Source of the DNA: Pseudomonas reactans
GTDB lineage: Bacteria; Pseudomonadota; Gammaproteobacteria; Pseudomonadales; Pseudomonadaceae
Length of the DNA: 64,000 nt
Direction: 5' to 3'
NCBI RefSeq assembly: GCF_013385825.1
Contig: NZ_JACAPG010000019.1
Coordinates: 32,825-96,824, forward strand
A model generated the notes under the pieces. The model was not told where the DNA came from. It made no database searches and saw only the letters and a list, made by a program, of their open reading frames with translations. The first letter of the stretch is position 1, and every line of letters begins with the position of its first letter. This document shows positions 24,172 through 33,103 of this stretch, in pieces. The position numbers were made by a program, and so were the translations under genes.

Positions 24172-26046
24172 TCAGAACTTCTTGATGTCAGCCTTGGTTT
24201 CCAACTGCTTGCGGTACGCCGCGAAGTCCTGCTGACCAACACGGGAGGCGAGGAAGCGGCGGTATTGCGCCTTTTCTTCGTCCGTTGGGGCAGCGGCTTC
24301 GTTGACGCCGTTCAAGCGCACGATCACCAGGCTACCGTCCGCCAGGGTCACCGTGGTGAAGGTCGGCTTGTCCTTGGCCGCAGGCTTGGGCATGCGGAAC
24401 AAGGCTTGCAACACGGCAGGGTCGATCGCGTCCTGGCTACGGGTAGCCGCTTCAGTGACCTTCCACGCCTGGCCGTCGACCGGCTGGTTCAGCGGGGTCT
24501 TGCCATCACGCAGACTGGCGATCAGCTCGTCAGCATGAGCCTTGGCAGCTGCGCTGGCGCGCTCTTTGGCCATCTGCGTGCGAATTGCCGCATTGACGCT
24601 TTCCAGCGGCAATTGCGAAGGCTTCAGGTGCTCTTTGGCACGCAGCACGATGATGGTTTCCGGATCCAGTTCGATAGCGGTGCTGTTGGCACCTTCATCC
24701 AACACTTCCGGGCTGAAAGCAGCAGTGACCACGGCACGGTTGGCCGCAACACCTTCACCACCTTCACGGCCAAACGGCGCGGAGGTGTGTACGGTCAGCT
24801 TGAGGTCGGACGCCGGCTGGGCCAGGTCGGAAGCTTCGAACGCCGCATCTTCCAACTGCTTGGTTGCTTCGACGAAACGTTGCTCAACCTGCTGGGTCTT
24901 CAGCTCTTTGGTCAGCTTGTCTTTCAGGCTGGCAAACGTCGGCACTTGCGGTGCTTCAACGCCCAACAGCTTGATCAGGTGCCAACCGAAGGAACTGCGC
25001 ACCGGTGCCGAGACCTGGTCCTTGTTCAACGCGTACAAGGCGGTTTCGAAATCCGGGTCGTAGACGCCAGGGCCAGCAAAACCGAGGTCGCCGCCACTGT
25101 TGGCCGAACCTGGATCCTGGGAGAACTCCTTGGCCAGGGCTTCGAACTTCTCACCCTTGGCCAGGCGTGCCTGGATCTCTTCGATCTTGGCCTTGGCTTG
25201 CGCGTCGGTGACCTTGTCGTTGACTTCAATCAGAATGTGCGCCGCACGACGCTGTTCAGCGAGGTTGGCGGTTTCTTTCTGATAGGCCGCCTGCAGTTCT
25301 TCGTCCTTCACGCTGACCTGGTCAAAGAAGGAAGACTTCTTCAATTCCAGGTAGTCGATGACCACTTGGTCCGGGGTCATGAACTCTTTGGCGTGCTGGT
25401 CGTAGTAAGCCTTGACCTCGTCGTCGGTGAGTTTCACCGCGGCAGGGTTGGCCTTGATGTTGACGGTAGCGAAGTCGCGGGTCTGTTTTTCCAGACGAGC
25501 GAATGCCAGCACTTCGGCATCGGTGACGAAACCGCTGCCGGCAATACCTGCGCGAACCTGGCCGATCAGCATTTCCTGGGTCAGCATCTGACGGAATTGC
25601 ATACGGCTGTAGCCCAGTTGACGGATCACCTGGTCAAAGCGTTCGGCGTTGAACTTGCCGTCTACCTGGAATTCCGGTGTCTGCAGGATCACTTGATCCA
25701 GCGCAGCTTCAGAGAAGCCAAACTTGGAGTCAGCAGCGCCTTGCAGCAACAGCTTGCGATCGATCAAACCCTTGAGGGCCGCTTCGCGCAGCAGTTTTTC
25801 GTCCAGCAGGGAGGCATCGAAATCCTTGCCCAGCTGTTGCATCAGCTGGCGACGTTGCATGTCGACGGCCTGGCTCAGTTCGGTCTGGGTGATTTCTTCA
25901 CCGTTGACCTTGGCCACGTCCTGCTTACTGTTACCCGAAGCCTGGAAAATGGCCTCGATACCGGTGAACGCCATCAATGCGACGATGATCCCGATAATGG
26001 TCTTGGCAATCCAGCCTTGTGAATTGTCCCTGATATTTTGCAGCAT
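24172..26046 (-). CDS. ppiD: Periplasmic folding chaperone PpiD (SurA-N / parvulin domain)
   Basis: A 624-aa protein anchored by one N-terminal TM helix (WIAKTIIGIIVALMAFTGIEAIF, 12-34), with a SurA-like N-domain, a parvulin PPIase domain (about 265-360: RRAAHILIEVNDK ... DPGSANSGGDLGFAGPGVYDPDFE) and a second C-terminal chaperone region. It helps proteins leaving the Sec translocon. It follows hupB in the conserved lon-hupB-ppiD order. A long antisense frame covers nearly the whole gene but has no family features. Confidence 0.93.
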   Translation of the reverse strand: MLQNIRDNSQGWIAKTIIGIIVALMAFTGIEAIFQASGNSKQDVAKVNGEEITQTELSQAVDMQRRQLMQQLGKDFDASLLDEKLLREAALKGLIDRKLLLQGAADSKFGFSEAALDQVILQTPEFQVDGKFNAERFDQVIRQLGYSRMQFRQMLTQEMLIGQVRAGIAGSGFVTDAEVLAFARLEKQTRDFATVNIKANPAAVKLTDDEVKAYYDQHAKEFMTPDQVVIDYLELKKSSFFDQVSVKDEELQAAYQKETANLAEQRRAAHILIEVNDKVTDAQAKAKIEEIQARLAKGEKFEALAKEFSQDPGSANSGGDLGFAGPGVYDPDFETALYALNKDQVSAPVRSSFGWHLIKLLGVEAPQVPTFASLKDKLTKELKTQQVEQRFVEATKQLEDAAFEASDLAQPASDLKLTVHTSAPFGREGGEGVAANRAVVTAAFSPEVLDEGANSTAIELDPETIIVLRAKEHLKPSQLPLESVNAAIRTQMAKERASAAAKAHADELIASLRDGKTPLNQPVDGQAWKVTEAATRSQDAIDPAVLQALFRMPKPAAKDKPTFTTVTLADGSLVIVRLNGVNEAAAPTDEEKAQYRRFLASRVGQQDFAAYRKQLETKADIKKF

Positions 26047-26109
26047 GCGTCCCCCAGAAACGGTTGAACTTCAGAAATTGGCAACCGTGGAGCGTGGGTA
26101 GAGTACGGA

Positions 26110-26140
26110 TATAAGAAAGGCGCATCCAAGGATGCGCCTT
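26110..26140 (-). terminator. Rho-independent terminator downstream of hupB and the tRNA-like element
   Basis: AAGGCGCATCC (26117-26127) and GGATGCGCCTT (26130-26140) form a perfect 11-bp repeat, followed on the minus strand by a U-rich stretch (TTTCTTATAT). Confidence 0.8.
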
Positions 26141-26148
26141 CTCGCAAC

Positions 26149-26228
26149 TGGCGGAGCGGACGGGGGCTTTGGTTCTCCCCCCGGCTTGGCGACCCGATGC
26201 ATACACGGGTCTGCTGCCGCTCCGCTCC
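26149..26228 (-). ncRNA. Candidate structured, tRNA-like RNA downstream of hupB
   Basis: The minus-strand RNA would have an outer stem (GCGGAGCGG at 26151-26159 with CCGCTCCGC at 26217-26225 on the given strand) closing two hairpins: 26191-26196 with 26206-26211 (6 bp, 9-nt loop) and 26161-26166 with 26178-26183 (6 bp, 11-nt loop). It ends in GCCA, like a tRNA 3' end, and the terminal 16 bases match from memory the 3' end of Pseudomonas tRNA-Asp. No T-loop TTCGA, D-arm or anticodon arm in the right place is present, so it is not a functional canonical tRNA. Confidence 0.4.
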
Positions 26229-26243
26229 CAGGTTGAACCTGGG
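26227..26243. repeat. Perfect 17-bp palindrome next to the tRNA-like element
   Basis: CCCAGGTT-G-AACCTGGG, followed by a partial third copy (CGACCTGGG). It sits between the hupB stop and the tRNA-like element and would extend the structured 3' region of the hupB transcript. Confidence 0.6.
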
Positions 26244-26276
26244 TTCGACCTGGGTAGATAAAGGCTGGATCGAAGC

Positions 26277-26549
26277 TTAGTTAACGGCTTCTTTCAGGGC
26301 TTTACCGGCTTTGAAACCTGGTTTCTTGGCAGCAGCGATCTGCAGTGCTTTGCCAGTCTGTGGGTTACGGCCAGTGCGAGCTGGGCGATCAGTCACAGAG
26401 AACGTACCGAAGCCTACCAGTACCACGGAGTCGCCGGCCTTCAGAGCGCCAGTGACGGATTCGATTACTGCATCCAGCGCACGGCCAGCAGCAGCTTTCG
26501 GGATATCAGCGGATGCAGCGATAGCATCAATCAGTTCCGACTTGTTCAC
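26277..26549 (-). CDS. hupB: HU-beta nucleoid protein
   Basis: A 90-aa histone-like DNA-bending protein. The GTG start at 26549 (NKSELIDAIAASADIPKAAAGRALD) follows an AGGGGAC site; longer frames add no family sequence. The DNA-binding arm FGTFSVTDRPARTGRNPQTGK and the end KKPGFKAGKALKEAVN are canonical. It sits between lon and ppiD, as in other pseudomonads, with its own strong promoter. Confidence 0.97.
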   Translation of the reverse strand: MNKSELIDAIAASADIPKAAAGRALDAVIESVTGALKAGDSVVLVGFGTFSVTDRPARTGRNPQTGKALQIAAAKKPGFKAGKALKEAVN

Positions 26550-26644
26550 TCTAAGTCCCCTTATATATCTATTGAGTATGATTCTAAGTTTTTTGGTGAA
26601 AGCAAAAACCAGTGCTGAATGGCCTACAGACACTTAAGAGCCGC

Positions 26645-26674
26645 TTTATAACAAGGGCTCTAAAAAGCTGTCAA
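26645..26674 (-). promoter_or_regulatory. Sigma-70-type promoter of hupB
   Basis: Minus-strand TTGACA (26674-26669), 18-bp spacer, TATAAA (26650-26645). The predicted start is about 90 bases ahead of the GTG, leaving a sizeable A/T-rich leader. Confidence 0.7.
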
Positions 26675-26697
26675 GGAAGCCCCCAGGCTTTAACACA

Positions 26698-29094
26698 TTA
26701 ATGCGTGCTAATTCTTTCCTTGGAATCAGACTCACGTTTTTCGTCCTTGGCAACTATCTCCGGAGCCACATCCGGCAAGGGCTCCGGCGCGTATTGCAGC
26801 GCAATTTGCAGGACCTCGTCAATCCATTTAACCGGTTTAATCTGCAGATCCTGCTTGATGTTGTCAGGAATTTCCTTCAAGTCACGAACATTCTCTTCAG
26901 GAATGATCACCGTCTTGATACCACCCCGGTGTGCAGCAAGCAATTTCTCTTTCAGACCACCGATGGCCAATACCTGACCACGCAGGGTGATTTCCCCGGT
27001 CATGGCGACATCGGCGCGCACCGGAATACCAGTCAATGCCGACACCAGGGCCGTGCACATGCCTACGCCAGCGCTAGGGCCGTCTTTCGGGGTCGCCCCT
27101 TCCGGCATGTGGATGTGGGTGTCGTGCTTCTCGTGGAAGTCCAGGGGGATCCCCAGGCTCTTGGCGCGGCTGCGCACCACGGTCTGCGCGGCGGTGATGG
27201 ATTCAACCATCACGTCACCCAGGGAACCGGTCTTGATCAGTTGGCCCTTGCCAGGGATCACCGCGGCTTCGATGGTCAGCAATTCGCCGCCCACCTGAGT
27301 CCACGCCAGGCCCGTCACCTGCCCTACCTGATCCTGCTGCTCGGCCAGGCCGTAGCGGAATTTCTTCACGCCCAAGAAGTGCTCCAAGGAGTCGGCGGTG
27401 ACCTTCACCGAGAAGCGTTTTTCCAATGCATGTTCCTTGACCGCCTTGCGGCAGATCTTCGCGATCTGGCGCTCCAAGCCCCTTACACCGGCCTCGCGGG
27501 TGTAGTAGCGCACGATGTCGCGGATCGTCTCGACCTCAAATTCGATCTCGCCCTTCTTCAGGCCATTGGCCGAAATCTGCTTGGGCGCGAGGTATTTGAC
27601 GGCAATGTTGATCTTCTCGTCTTCGGTGTAGCCCGGCAGACGAATCACTTCCATCCGGTCCAGCAGTGCCGGCGGGATGTTCATGGAGTTGGAGGTGCAC
27701 AGGAACATTACGTCGGACAGGTCGTAGTCGACTTCCAGGTAATGGTCGTTGAAATTGTGGTTCTGCTCCGGGTCGAGCACTTCGAGCAACGCCGATGCCG
27801 GATCGCCACGCATGTCACTGCCCATTTTGTCGATTTCATCGAGCAGGAACAGCGGGTTGCGCACGCCCACTTTTGTCATCTTTTGAATCAATCTTCCTGG
27901 CATCGAACCGATGTAAGTCCGGCGATGACCACGAATTTCCGCTTCATCACGCACACCGCCGAGGGCCATGCGCACGAATTTGCGGTTGGTAGCATTGGCG
28001 ATCGACTCTGCCAGGGAGGTTTTACCCACGCCAGGCGGACCGACAAGGCACAACACCGGGCCACGGATTTTCTTCACGCGCTTTTGCACGGCGAGGTATT
28101 CGAGGATGCGTTCTTTGACTTCTTCGAGACCATAGTGGTCGGCGTCGAGGATGTCCTCAGCGCGCGCCAGGTCCAGGCGCACTTTGGTCTGGGCCTTCCA
28201 CGGCACCTGAACCAGCCAATCGATGTAGGAGCGCACCACGGTGGCTTCAGCCGACATCGGCGACATTTGCTTGAGCTTGTTCAGCTCGGCGGTGGCCTTG
28301 GTCAGGGCGTCTTTTGGCAGACCAGCGGCATCGATACGCTTTTTCAGCTCTTCGATTTCGTTGTGGCCTTCCTCGCTGTCGCCGAGCTCTTTCTGAATGG
28401 CCTTCATCTGCTCATTCAGGTAGTACTCGCGCTGGCTGCGCTCCATTTGCTTCTTCACGCGACCACGGATGCGCTTCTCAACCTGCAACAGGTCGATTTC
28501 GGCGTCCAGCAGTGCCAGCACGTGCTCGACACGCGCCGACAGGTCGATGATTTCGAGGATGTCTTGCTTCTGCTCGATCTTCAGCGCCATGTGCGCGGCC
28601 ATGGTGTCGACCAGGCGGCTTGGCTCATCGATGCTGTTGAGGGAAGACAGGACTTCAGCCGGGACTTTCTTGCCCAACTGCACATACTGCTCGAACTGCG
28701 AGAGCAGGCTGCGCACAAACACTTCGGACTCGCGCTCAGGGGCCTCGACTTCGTCGATCAGCGCCACTTCGGCACGCAGGTGGCCATCCACCTCCATGAA
28801 ACGCTCGACCGCGCCCCGCTGCTCACCTTCGACCAGCACCTTGACGGTGCCATCAGGCAGCTTGAGCAGTTGCAGTACGGTAGCAATGGTGCCGACACGA
28901 TACAGGGCGTCTTCGCCTGGATCATCATCAGCAGGATTCTTCTGGGCCAACAGCAGGATCTGCTTGTCGCCCGTCATCGCGGCCTCGAGGGCTTCGATAG
29001 ACTTCTCGCGCCCCACGAACAGCGGGATAACCATGTGCGGATAGACGACGACATCGCGCAACGGCAGGAGAGGCAATTCGATGGTGGTCTTCAT
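26698..29094 (-). CDS. lon: ATP-dependent protease Lon
   Basis: A 798-aa AAA+ serine protease that degrades misfolded and regulatory proteins. Order: LON substrate-binding domain (1-200, LPLLPLRDVVVYPHMVIPLFVGREKS), coiled-coil region, ATPase with Walker A GPPGVGKTSLAESIA (about 355) and Walker B FLLDEIDKMG, and protease domain with the catalytic Ser in PKDGPSAGVGMC and the Lys in ggLKEKLLAAHRGG. ATG 29094 (MKTTIELPLLPL) is chosen. It is transcribed from its own heat-shock-type promoter downstream of clpX. Confidence 0.97.
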   Translation of the reverse strand: MKTTIELPLLPLRDVVVYPHMVIPLFVGREKSIEALEAAMTGDKQILLLAQKNPADDDPGEDALYRVGTIATVLQLLKLPDGTVKVLVEGEQRGAVERFMEVDGHLRAEVALIDEVEAPERESEVFVRSLLSQFEQYVQLGKKVPAEVLSSLNSIDEPSRLVDTMAAHMALKIEQKQDILEIIDLSARVEHVLALLDAEIDLLQVEKRIRGRVKKQMERSQREYYLNEQMKAIQKELGDSEEGHNEIEELKKRIDAAGLPKDALTKATAELNKLKQMSPMSAEATVVRSYIDWLVQVPWKAQTKVRLDLARAEDILDADHYGLEEVKERILEYLAVQKRVKKIRGPVLCLVGPPGVGKTSLAESIANATNRKFVRMALGGVRDEAEIRGHRRTYIGSMPGRLIQKMTKVGVRNPLFLLDEIDKMGSDMRGDPASALLEVLDPEQNHNFNDHYLEVDYDLSDVMFLCTSNSMNIPPALLDRMEVIRLPGYTEDEKINIAVKYLAPKQISANGLKKGEIEFEVETIRDIVRYYTREAGVRGLERQIAKICRKAVKEHALEKRFSVKVTADSLEHFLGVKKFRYGLAEQQDQVGQVTGLAWTQVGGELLTIEAAVIPGKGQLIKTGSLGDVMVESITAAQTVVRSRAKSLGIPLDFHEKHDTHIHMPEGATPKDGPSAGVGMCTALVSALTGIPVRADVAMTGEITLRGQVLAIGGLKEKLLAAHRGGIKTVIIPEENVRDLKEIPDNIKQDLQIKPVKWIDEVLQIALQYAPEPLPDVAPEIVAKDEKRESDSKERISTH

Positions 29095-29135
29095 GATTTC
29101 GCCTCTATGACAGATGAAAAATAAGCTTGAAACCA

Positions 29136-29164
29136 AGATGGGGGCTGCATGCAAAAAAAACAAG
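29136..29164 (-). promoter_or_regulatory. Heat-shock (sigma-32-type) promoter of lon
   Basis: Minus strand: CTTGTTT (29164-29158), 14-bp spacer, CCCCATCT (29143-29136). This fits the sigma-32 consensus CTTGAAA / CCCCATNT with normal spacing, 42 bases ahead of the lon ATG. Confidence 0.65.
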
Positions 29165-29220
29165 CTTATTGCCAGCAGTTAAACGCAGTAAACGCTTTGG
29201 GGCAAAAAACGCCGCAAAAA

Positions 29221-29248
29221 CAAAGGGGCCCCTGGAGGCCCCTTGTTT
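29221..29248 (-). terminator. Terminator after clpX
   Basis: A GC-rich hairpin (AAGGGGCC paired with GGCCCCTT) followed on the minus strand by TTTGTTTTT, 21 bases after the clpX stop; it separates clpX from lon. Confidence 0.8.
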
Positions 29249-29268
29249 ATACCGACACTGCGAAACGC

Positions 29269-30552
29269 TTACGCGTCGGGCGCAGCCTTGGCAGCCGGCT
29301 CACTGTTTTCGTAGATATACAGTGGCTTGGACTTGCCTTCTATAACGCTTTCGTCGATCACCACTTTACTCACCTCGGACTGCGAGGGGATCTCATACAT
29401 GGTGTCGAGCAACACGCCTTCCAGAATCGAACGCAGGCCACGTGCACCGGTCTTGCGCTCCAGTGCCCGCTTGGCCACCGATTTGAGGGCGTCGGTACGG
29501 AACTCGAGGTCCACACCTTCCATCTCGAACAGCTTGGCGTATTGCTTGGTCAGGGCGTTTTTAGGCTCGGTGAGGATCTGAATCAGAGCAGCCTCATCCA
29601 GCTCGTCCAACGTGGCCAGGACCGGCAGACGACCCACGAATTCCGGGATCAGACCGAACTTGACCAGGTCGTCAGGCTCGACTTCACGCAGGGACTCGCC
29701 AACCTTCTTGCCTTCTTCCTTGCTGCGTACTTCGGCGCTGAAGCCGATGCCGCCGCGGGTCGAACGCTGCTGGATGACTTTTTCCAGGCCGGAGAACGCA
29801 CCACCACAGATAAACAGGATGTTGCGTGTATCAACCTGAAGGAATTCCTGCTGCGGGTGCTTGCGACCACCTTGTGGCGGTACGGAAGCGACCGTGCCTT
29901 CGATCAGTTTCAACAGGGCCTGCTGCACGCCTTCACCGGAAACGTCCCGGGTGATCGACGGATTGTCCGACTTGCGCGAGATCTTGTCGATTTCGTCGAT
30001 GTAGACAATACCCATCTGGGCTTTCTCTACGTCGTAGTCGCACTTCTGCAGCAGTTTCTGAATGATGTTCTCGACGTCCTCACCCACGTAGCCAGCCTCG
30101 GTGAGGGTGGTGGCGTCGGCGATGGTGAACGGAACGTTCAGCAGGCGAGCGAGGGTCTCTGCCAGCAGGGTTTTACCCGAGCCTGTAGGACCGATCAGCA
30201 AGATATTGCTCTTGCCGAGTTCAACTTCGTCACCTTTCTTGTCACGCTGGTTCAAGCGCTTGTAGTGGTTGTACACCGCTACGGCCAGAACCTTCTTTGC
30301 ACGCTCTTGACCAATCACGTACTGGTCAAGGATGCCGCTGATTTCTTTAGGCGAAGGCAATTTATGCGCGCTGCTTTCGGCCTGGGCTTCCTGCACCTCC
30401 TCGCGGATGATGTCATTGCACAGGTCGACGCACTCGTCGCAGATAAAGACCGAGGGGCCGGCAATCAATTTGCGCACTTCATGCTGGCTTTTGCCACAGA
30501 AGGAGCAATAGAGCAGCTTGCCGTTGTCCTCGCCGTTGCGGGTGTCAGTCAT
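29269..30552 (-). CDS. clpX: ClpX, ATPase subunit of ClpXP protease
   Basis: A 427-aa unfoldase that feeds substrates to ClpP. The N-terminal C4 zinc domain has CSFCGKSQ (about 16-19) and ICDECVDLC (about 38-41). AAA+ motifs: Walker A GPTGSGKTLLAETLA, Walker B IVYIDEIDKI, and the IGF-type ClpP-contact loop GGIGFSAEV. ATG 30552 (MTDTRNGEDNGK) is the conserved start. It lies 112 bp downstream of clpP with small hairpins in the gap. Confidence 0.97.
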   Translation of the reverse strand: MTDTRNGEDNGKLLYCSFCGKSQHEVRKLIAGPSVFICDECVDLCNDIIREEVQEAQAESSAHKLPSPKEISGILDQYVIGQERAKKVLAVAVYNHYKRLNQRDKKGDEVELGKSNILLIGPTGSGKTLLAETLARLLNVPFTIADATTLTEAGYVGEDVENIIQKLLQKCDYDVEKAQMGIVYIDEIDKISRKSDNPSITRDVSGEGVQQALLKLIEGTVASVPPQGGRKHPQQEFLQVDTRNILFICGGAFSGLEKVIQQRSTRGGIGFSAEVRSKEEGKKVGESLREVEPDDLVKFGLIPEFVGRLPVLATLDELDEAALIQILTEPKNALTKQYAKLFEMEGVDLEFRTDALKSVAKRALERKTGARGLRSILEGVLLDTMYEIPSQSEVSKVVIDESVIEGKSKPLYIYENSEPAAKAAPDA

Positions 30553-30664
30553 TCGTTCGATCCAAATCCGATAGGCTTGCAACACAAGATGAAGGCTTAT
30601 GCGGGCTTTTTCAAGCCCGCCAGTGGTCGGACATGCCGACCAGCCCTATTTTGAGCGGCTTATA

Positions 30665-31300
30665 TTAAGCGGGGCGCTGACTGATCACTGCGTCGATCAG
30701 GCCATAGGCTTGCGCGGCTTCGGCACTCATGAAATTGTCGCGATTGGTGTCGCGTTCGATTTCTTCCAGGGTGCGCCCGCTGTGCTTGGCCATCAGCGTG
30801 TTCAGACGCTCACGGATAAACAGGATTTCCTTGGCGTGGATTTCGATGTCCGACGCCTGGCCCTGGAAACCGCCCAGTGGCTGGTGAATCATCACGCGCG
30901 AGTTCGGCAGGCAGAAACGCTTGCCTTCAGCACCTGCGGTCAGCAGGAATGCGCCCATGCTGCAGGCTTGGCCAATGCACGTGGTCGACACGTTCGGCTT
31001 GATGAACTGCATGGTGTCGTAGATCGACATGCCGGCCGTCACCGAACCGCCCGGGGAGTTGATGTAGAGATGGATGTCCTTGTCCGGGTTTTCCGCTTCA
31101 AGGAACAGCAGCTGCGCACAGATCAGGTTGGCCATGTAGTCCTCTACGGGGCCCACCAGAAAGATCACTCGCTCCTTGAGCAGGCGCGAGTAGATGTCGT
31201 AGGCGCGTTCGCCACGAGCGGACTGCTCGACAACCATCGGGACCAGGCCGCCAGCGGCCTGGATATCAGAGTTCTGCTGAATATAGGAATTACGGAACAT
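30665..31300 (-). CDS. clpP: ClpP, proteolytic subunit
   Basis: A 211-aa serine peptidase forming the double-heptamer chamber. The catalytic triad is visible: Ser114 (QACSMGAF), His139 (VMIHQPLGG), Asp188. An N-terminal propeptide is likely removed. It follows tig by 91 bp, in which a perfect 11-bp hairpin (31340-31366) could attenuate transcription between the two genes. Confidence 0.97.
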   Translation of the reverse strand: MFRNSYIQQNSDIQAAGGLVPMVVEQSARGERAYDIYSRLLKERVIFLVGPVEDYMANLICAQLLFLEAENPDKDIHLYINSPGGSVTAGMSIYDTMQFIKPNVSTTCIGQACSMGAFLLTAGAEGKRFCLPNSRVMIHQPLGGFQGQASDIEIHAKEILFIRERLNTLMAKHSGRTLEEIERDTNRDNFMSAEAAQAYGLIDAVISQRPA

Positions 31301-31339
31301 GCTCTGCAGTTACTCCCAAATAGTCATGTCTTGAAAACG

Positions 31340-31366
31340 CATAAGCCAGCGCGAGGCTGGCTTATG
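31340..31366 (-). terminator. Hairpin between tig and clpP, possible attenuator
   Basis: CATAAGCCAGC / GCTGGCTTATG, 11 bp with a 5-nt loop. The minus-strand 3' flank is only modestly U-rich (CGTTTTC), so partial termination or mRNA processing is likelier than a full stop. Confidence 0.5.
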
Positions 31367-31391
31367 GTTGTATTTCCAACGAGTTGGACAA

Positions 31392-32702
31392 TCAGTCGGC
31401 TTGTGCTGCTTCCGCCGGTTTGACTGCTTCTTCGTAAGAGACCGCTTTATCGGTCACCTTAGCCTTCTGCAGAACAGTATCCACAACTTGTTCTTCCAGC
31501 ACAACCGAACGCACTTCGTTCAGTTGCTGATCGTTCTTGTAGTACCAAGCCACGACCTGCTCTGGCTCCTGGTAGGCCGAAGCCATTTCCTGGATCATTT
31601 CGCGAACGCGGTCTTCGTCAGGCTTGAGGTCGAACTGCTTGACCACTTCAGCCACGATCAGGCCCAGCACGACGCGGCGCTTGGCTTGCTCTTCGAACAG
31701 CTCGGCCGGCAGTTGGTCAGGCTTGATGTTGCCACCAAACTGCTGAACAGCTTGAACGCGCAGGCGATCCACTTCGTTGGACAGCAGGGCCTTAGGCACT
31801 TCGATCGGGTTGGCGGCCAGCAGACCGTCCATGACCTGGTTCTTGACCTTGGACTTGATGGCCTGACGCAGCTCGCGCTCCATGTTCTTGCGAACTTCGG
31901 TGCGGAAGCCTTCGATGCCAGTCTCTTTAATGCCGAATTGAGCGAAGAATTCTTCGTTCAGCTCTGGCAGCTTAGGCTCGGAAACGCTGTTGACGGTCAC
32001 GGTGAACTCGGCGGCTTTGCCAGCCAGGTCCAGGTTCTGGTAGTCAGCAGGGAAAGTCAGGTTCAGAACGCGCTCTTCGCCGGCTTTGGCGCCAACCAGG
32101 CCGTCTTCGAAACCCGGGATCATGCGGTTGGAACCCAGTACCAGCTGAGTACCCTTGGCGGAGCCGCCAGCGAACACTTCGCCGTCAACCTTGCCAACGA
32201 AATCGATGTTCAGCTGGTCTTCGTTCTGGGCAGCGCGGTCGGCCACTTCGAAACGGGTGTTCTGCTTGCGCAGGATTTCCAGCATGTTGTCCAGGTCCGA
32301 ATCAGCCACTTCGGCGCTCAGACGCTCGATTTCGATACCGTCGAAACCGGCCACTTCAAATTCAGGGAACACTTCGAACGTTGCAACGTATTCCAGGTCC
32401 TTGCCAGCTTCCAGGGACTTAGGCTCGATCGACGGCGAACCAGCCGGGTTCAGCTTGTGCTCAACAACAGCTTCATAGAAAGAAGCCTGGATCACGTCAC
32501 CGACAGCTTCCTGGCGCGCATCGGCACCAAAACGGCGCTTGATTTCGCTCATTGGCACTTTGCCTGGACGGAAACCAGCGATCTTGGCCTTCTGGGCAGT
32601 CTGCTGCAGACGCTTGTTGACCGCAGTTTCGATGCGCTCAGCCGGCACGGTGATGCTCAGGCGACGCTCGATAGCAGTAGTATTTTCAACAGAAACTTGC
32701 AT
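31392..32702 (-). CDS. tig: Trigger factor, ribosome-associated chaperone/PPIase
   Basis: A 436-aa three-domain chaperone. The ribosome-binding domain carries the signature GFRPGKVP (about 43-50), followed by an FKBP-like PPIase domain (about 160-245: NEDQLNIDFVGKVDGEVFAGG) and a C-terminal helical arm domain. ATG 32702 (MQVSVENTTAIERRL) is the family start. It is the first gene of the tig-clpP-clpX series. Confidence 0.97.
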   Translation of the reverse strand: MQVSVENTTAIERRLSITVPAERIETAVNKRLQQTAQKAKIAGFRPGKVPMSEIKRRFGADARQEAVGDVIQASFYEAVVEHKLNPAGSPSIEPKSLEAGKDLEYVATFEVFPEFEVAGFDGIEIERLSAEVADSDLDNMLEILRKQNTRFEVADRAAQNEDQLNIDFVGKVDGEVFAGGSAKGTQLVLGSNRMIPGFEDGLVGAKAGEERVLNLTFPADYQNLDLAGKAAEFTVTVNSVSEPKLPELNEEFFAQFGIKETGIEGFRTEVRKNMERELRQAIKSKVKNQVMDGLLAANPIEVPKALLSNEVDRLRVQAVQQFGGNIKPDQLPAELFEEQAKRRVVLGLIVAEVVKQFDLKPDEDRVREMIQEMASAYQEPEQVVAWYYKNDQQLNEVRSVVLEEQVVDTVLQKAKVTDKAVSYEEAVKPAEAAQAD

Positions 32703-33062
32703 GGATATTCCTCGTTGCACAGACGTTAGCCGGCCATTTCCGACCCCAATCAAGGGCATGCATTCTAGTGGGTCAAACTCAAGAAGTCACCCTACTGCAA
32801 ATACGCCCGAAAACAGCCGGCAATTTATCGGTACGAAGGCACTGATGCACCTCGCCCCGGTGACAAATACAACCCATCACGCCAGGGCTCTGCGCCGCCC
32901 CTCCTATATATAGAAGAAGTCGTCAGCCATCTCCCTGACGGCCACCCCCTCAAACGGGACTGGCAGGCAGCGCGGCATCATCGAGATACACAAATACGAC
33001 GAAACGCCCTGCCGTTGCGACCCGCTACCGGCAGTCGCGGGATAGTTCGAACCGCTGAAACC
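32703..33062. other. Intergenic stretch upstream of tig
   Basis: About 360 bases without a convincing gene. It holds the tig promoter (32762-32790) and a TATATATA-containing patch near 32908; short frames here lack a ribosome-binding site or coding character. Confidence 0.6.
32762..32790 (-). promoter_or_regulatory. Promoter of tig
   Basis: Minus strand: GTGACT (32790-32785), 17-bp spacer, TAGAAT (32767-32762), giving a leader of about 50 bases before the tig ATG. Confidence 0.6.
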
Positions 33063-33097
33063 AAAAAAGGCGCCAGACTGTTAAATCTGGCGCCTTT
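33063..33097 (-). terminator. Terminator of the tRNA operon
   Basis: AAAGGCGCCAGA and TCTGGCGCCTTT form a 12-bp stem, followed on the minus strand by TTT from the A-run. It lies just after the last tRNA-His. Confidence 0.85.
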
Positions 33098-33103
33098 CGA
33101 ATA

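Noticed and set aside
24157..26022. 621-codon plus-strand open frame opposite ppiD
   Set aside because: It mirrors ppiD in an antisense frame, is His/Gln/Leu-rich with no domain signature, and has no ribosome-binding site; long antisense frames are expected from the codon bias of GC-rich genes.
26149..26228. Calling the hupB-ppiD element a functional tRNA-Asp
   Set aside because: Only the acceptor end matches; T-loop, D-arm and a GTC anticodon arm in the right place are missing.
26701..29124. 807-codon plus-strand open frame opposite lon
   Set aside because: Antisense shadow of lon with atypical His/Arg/Gln-rich composition and no family features.
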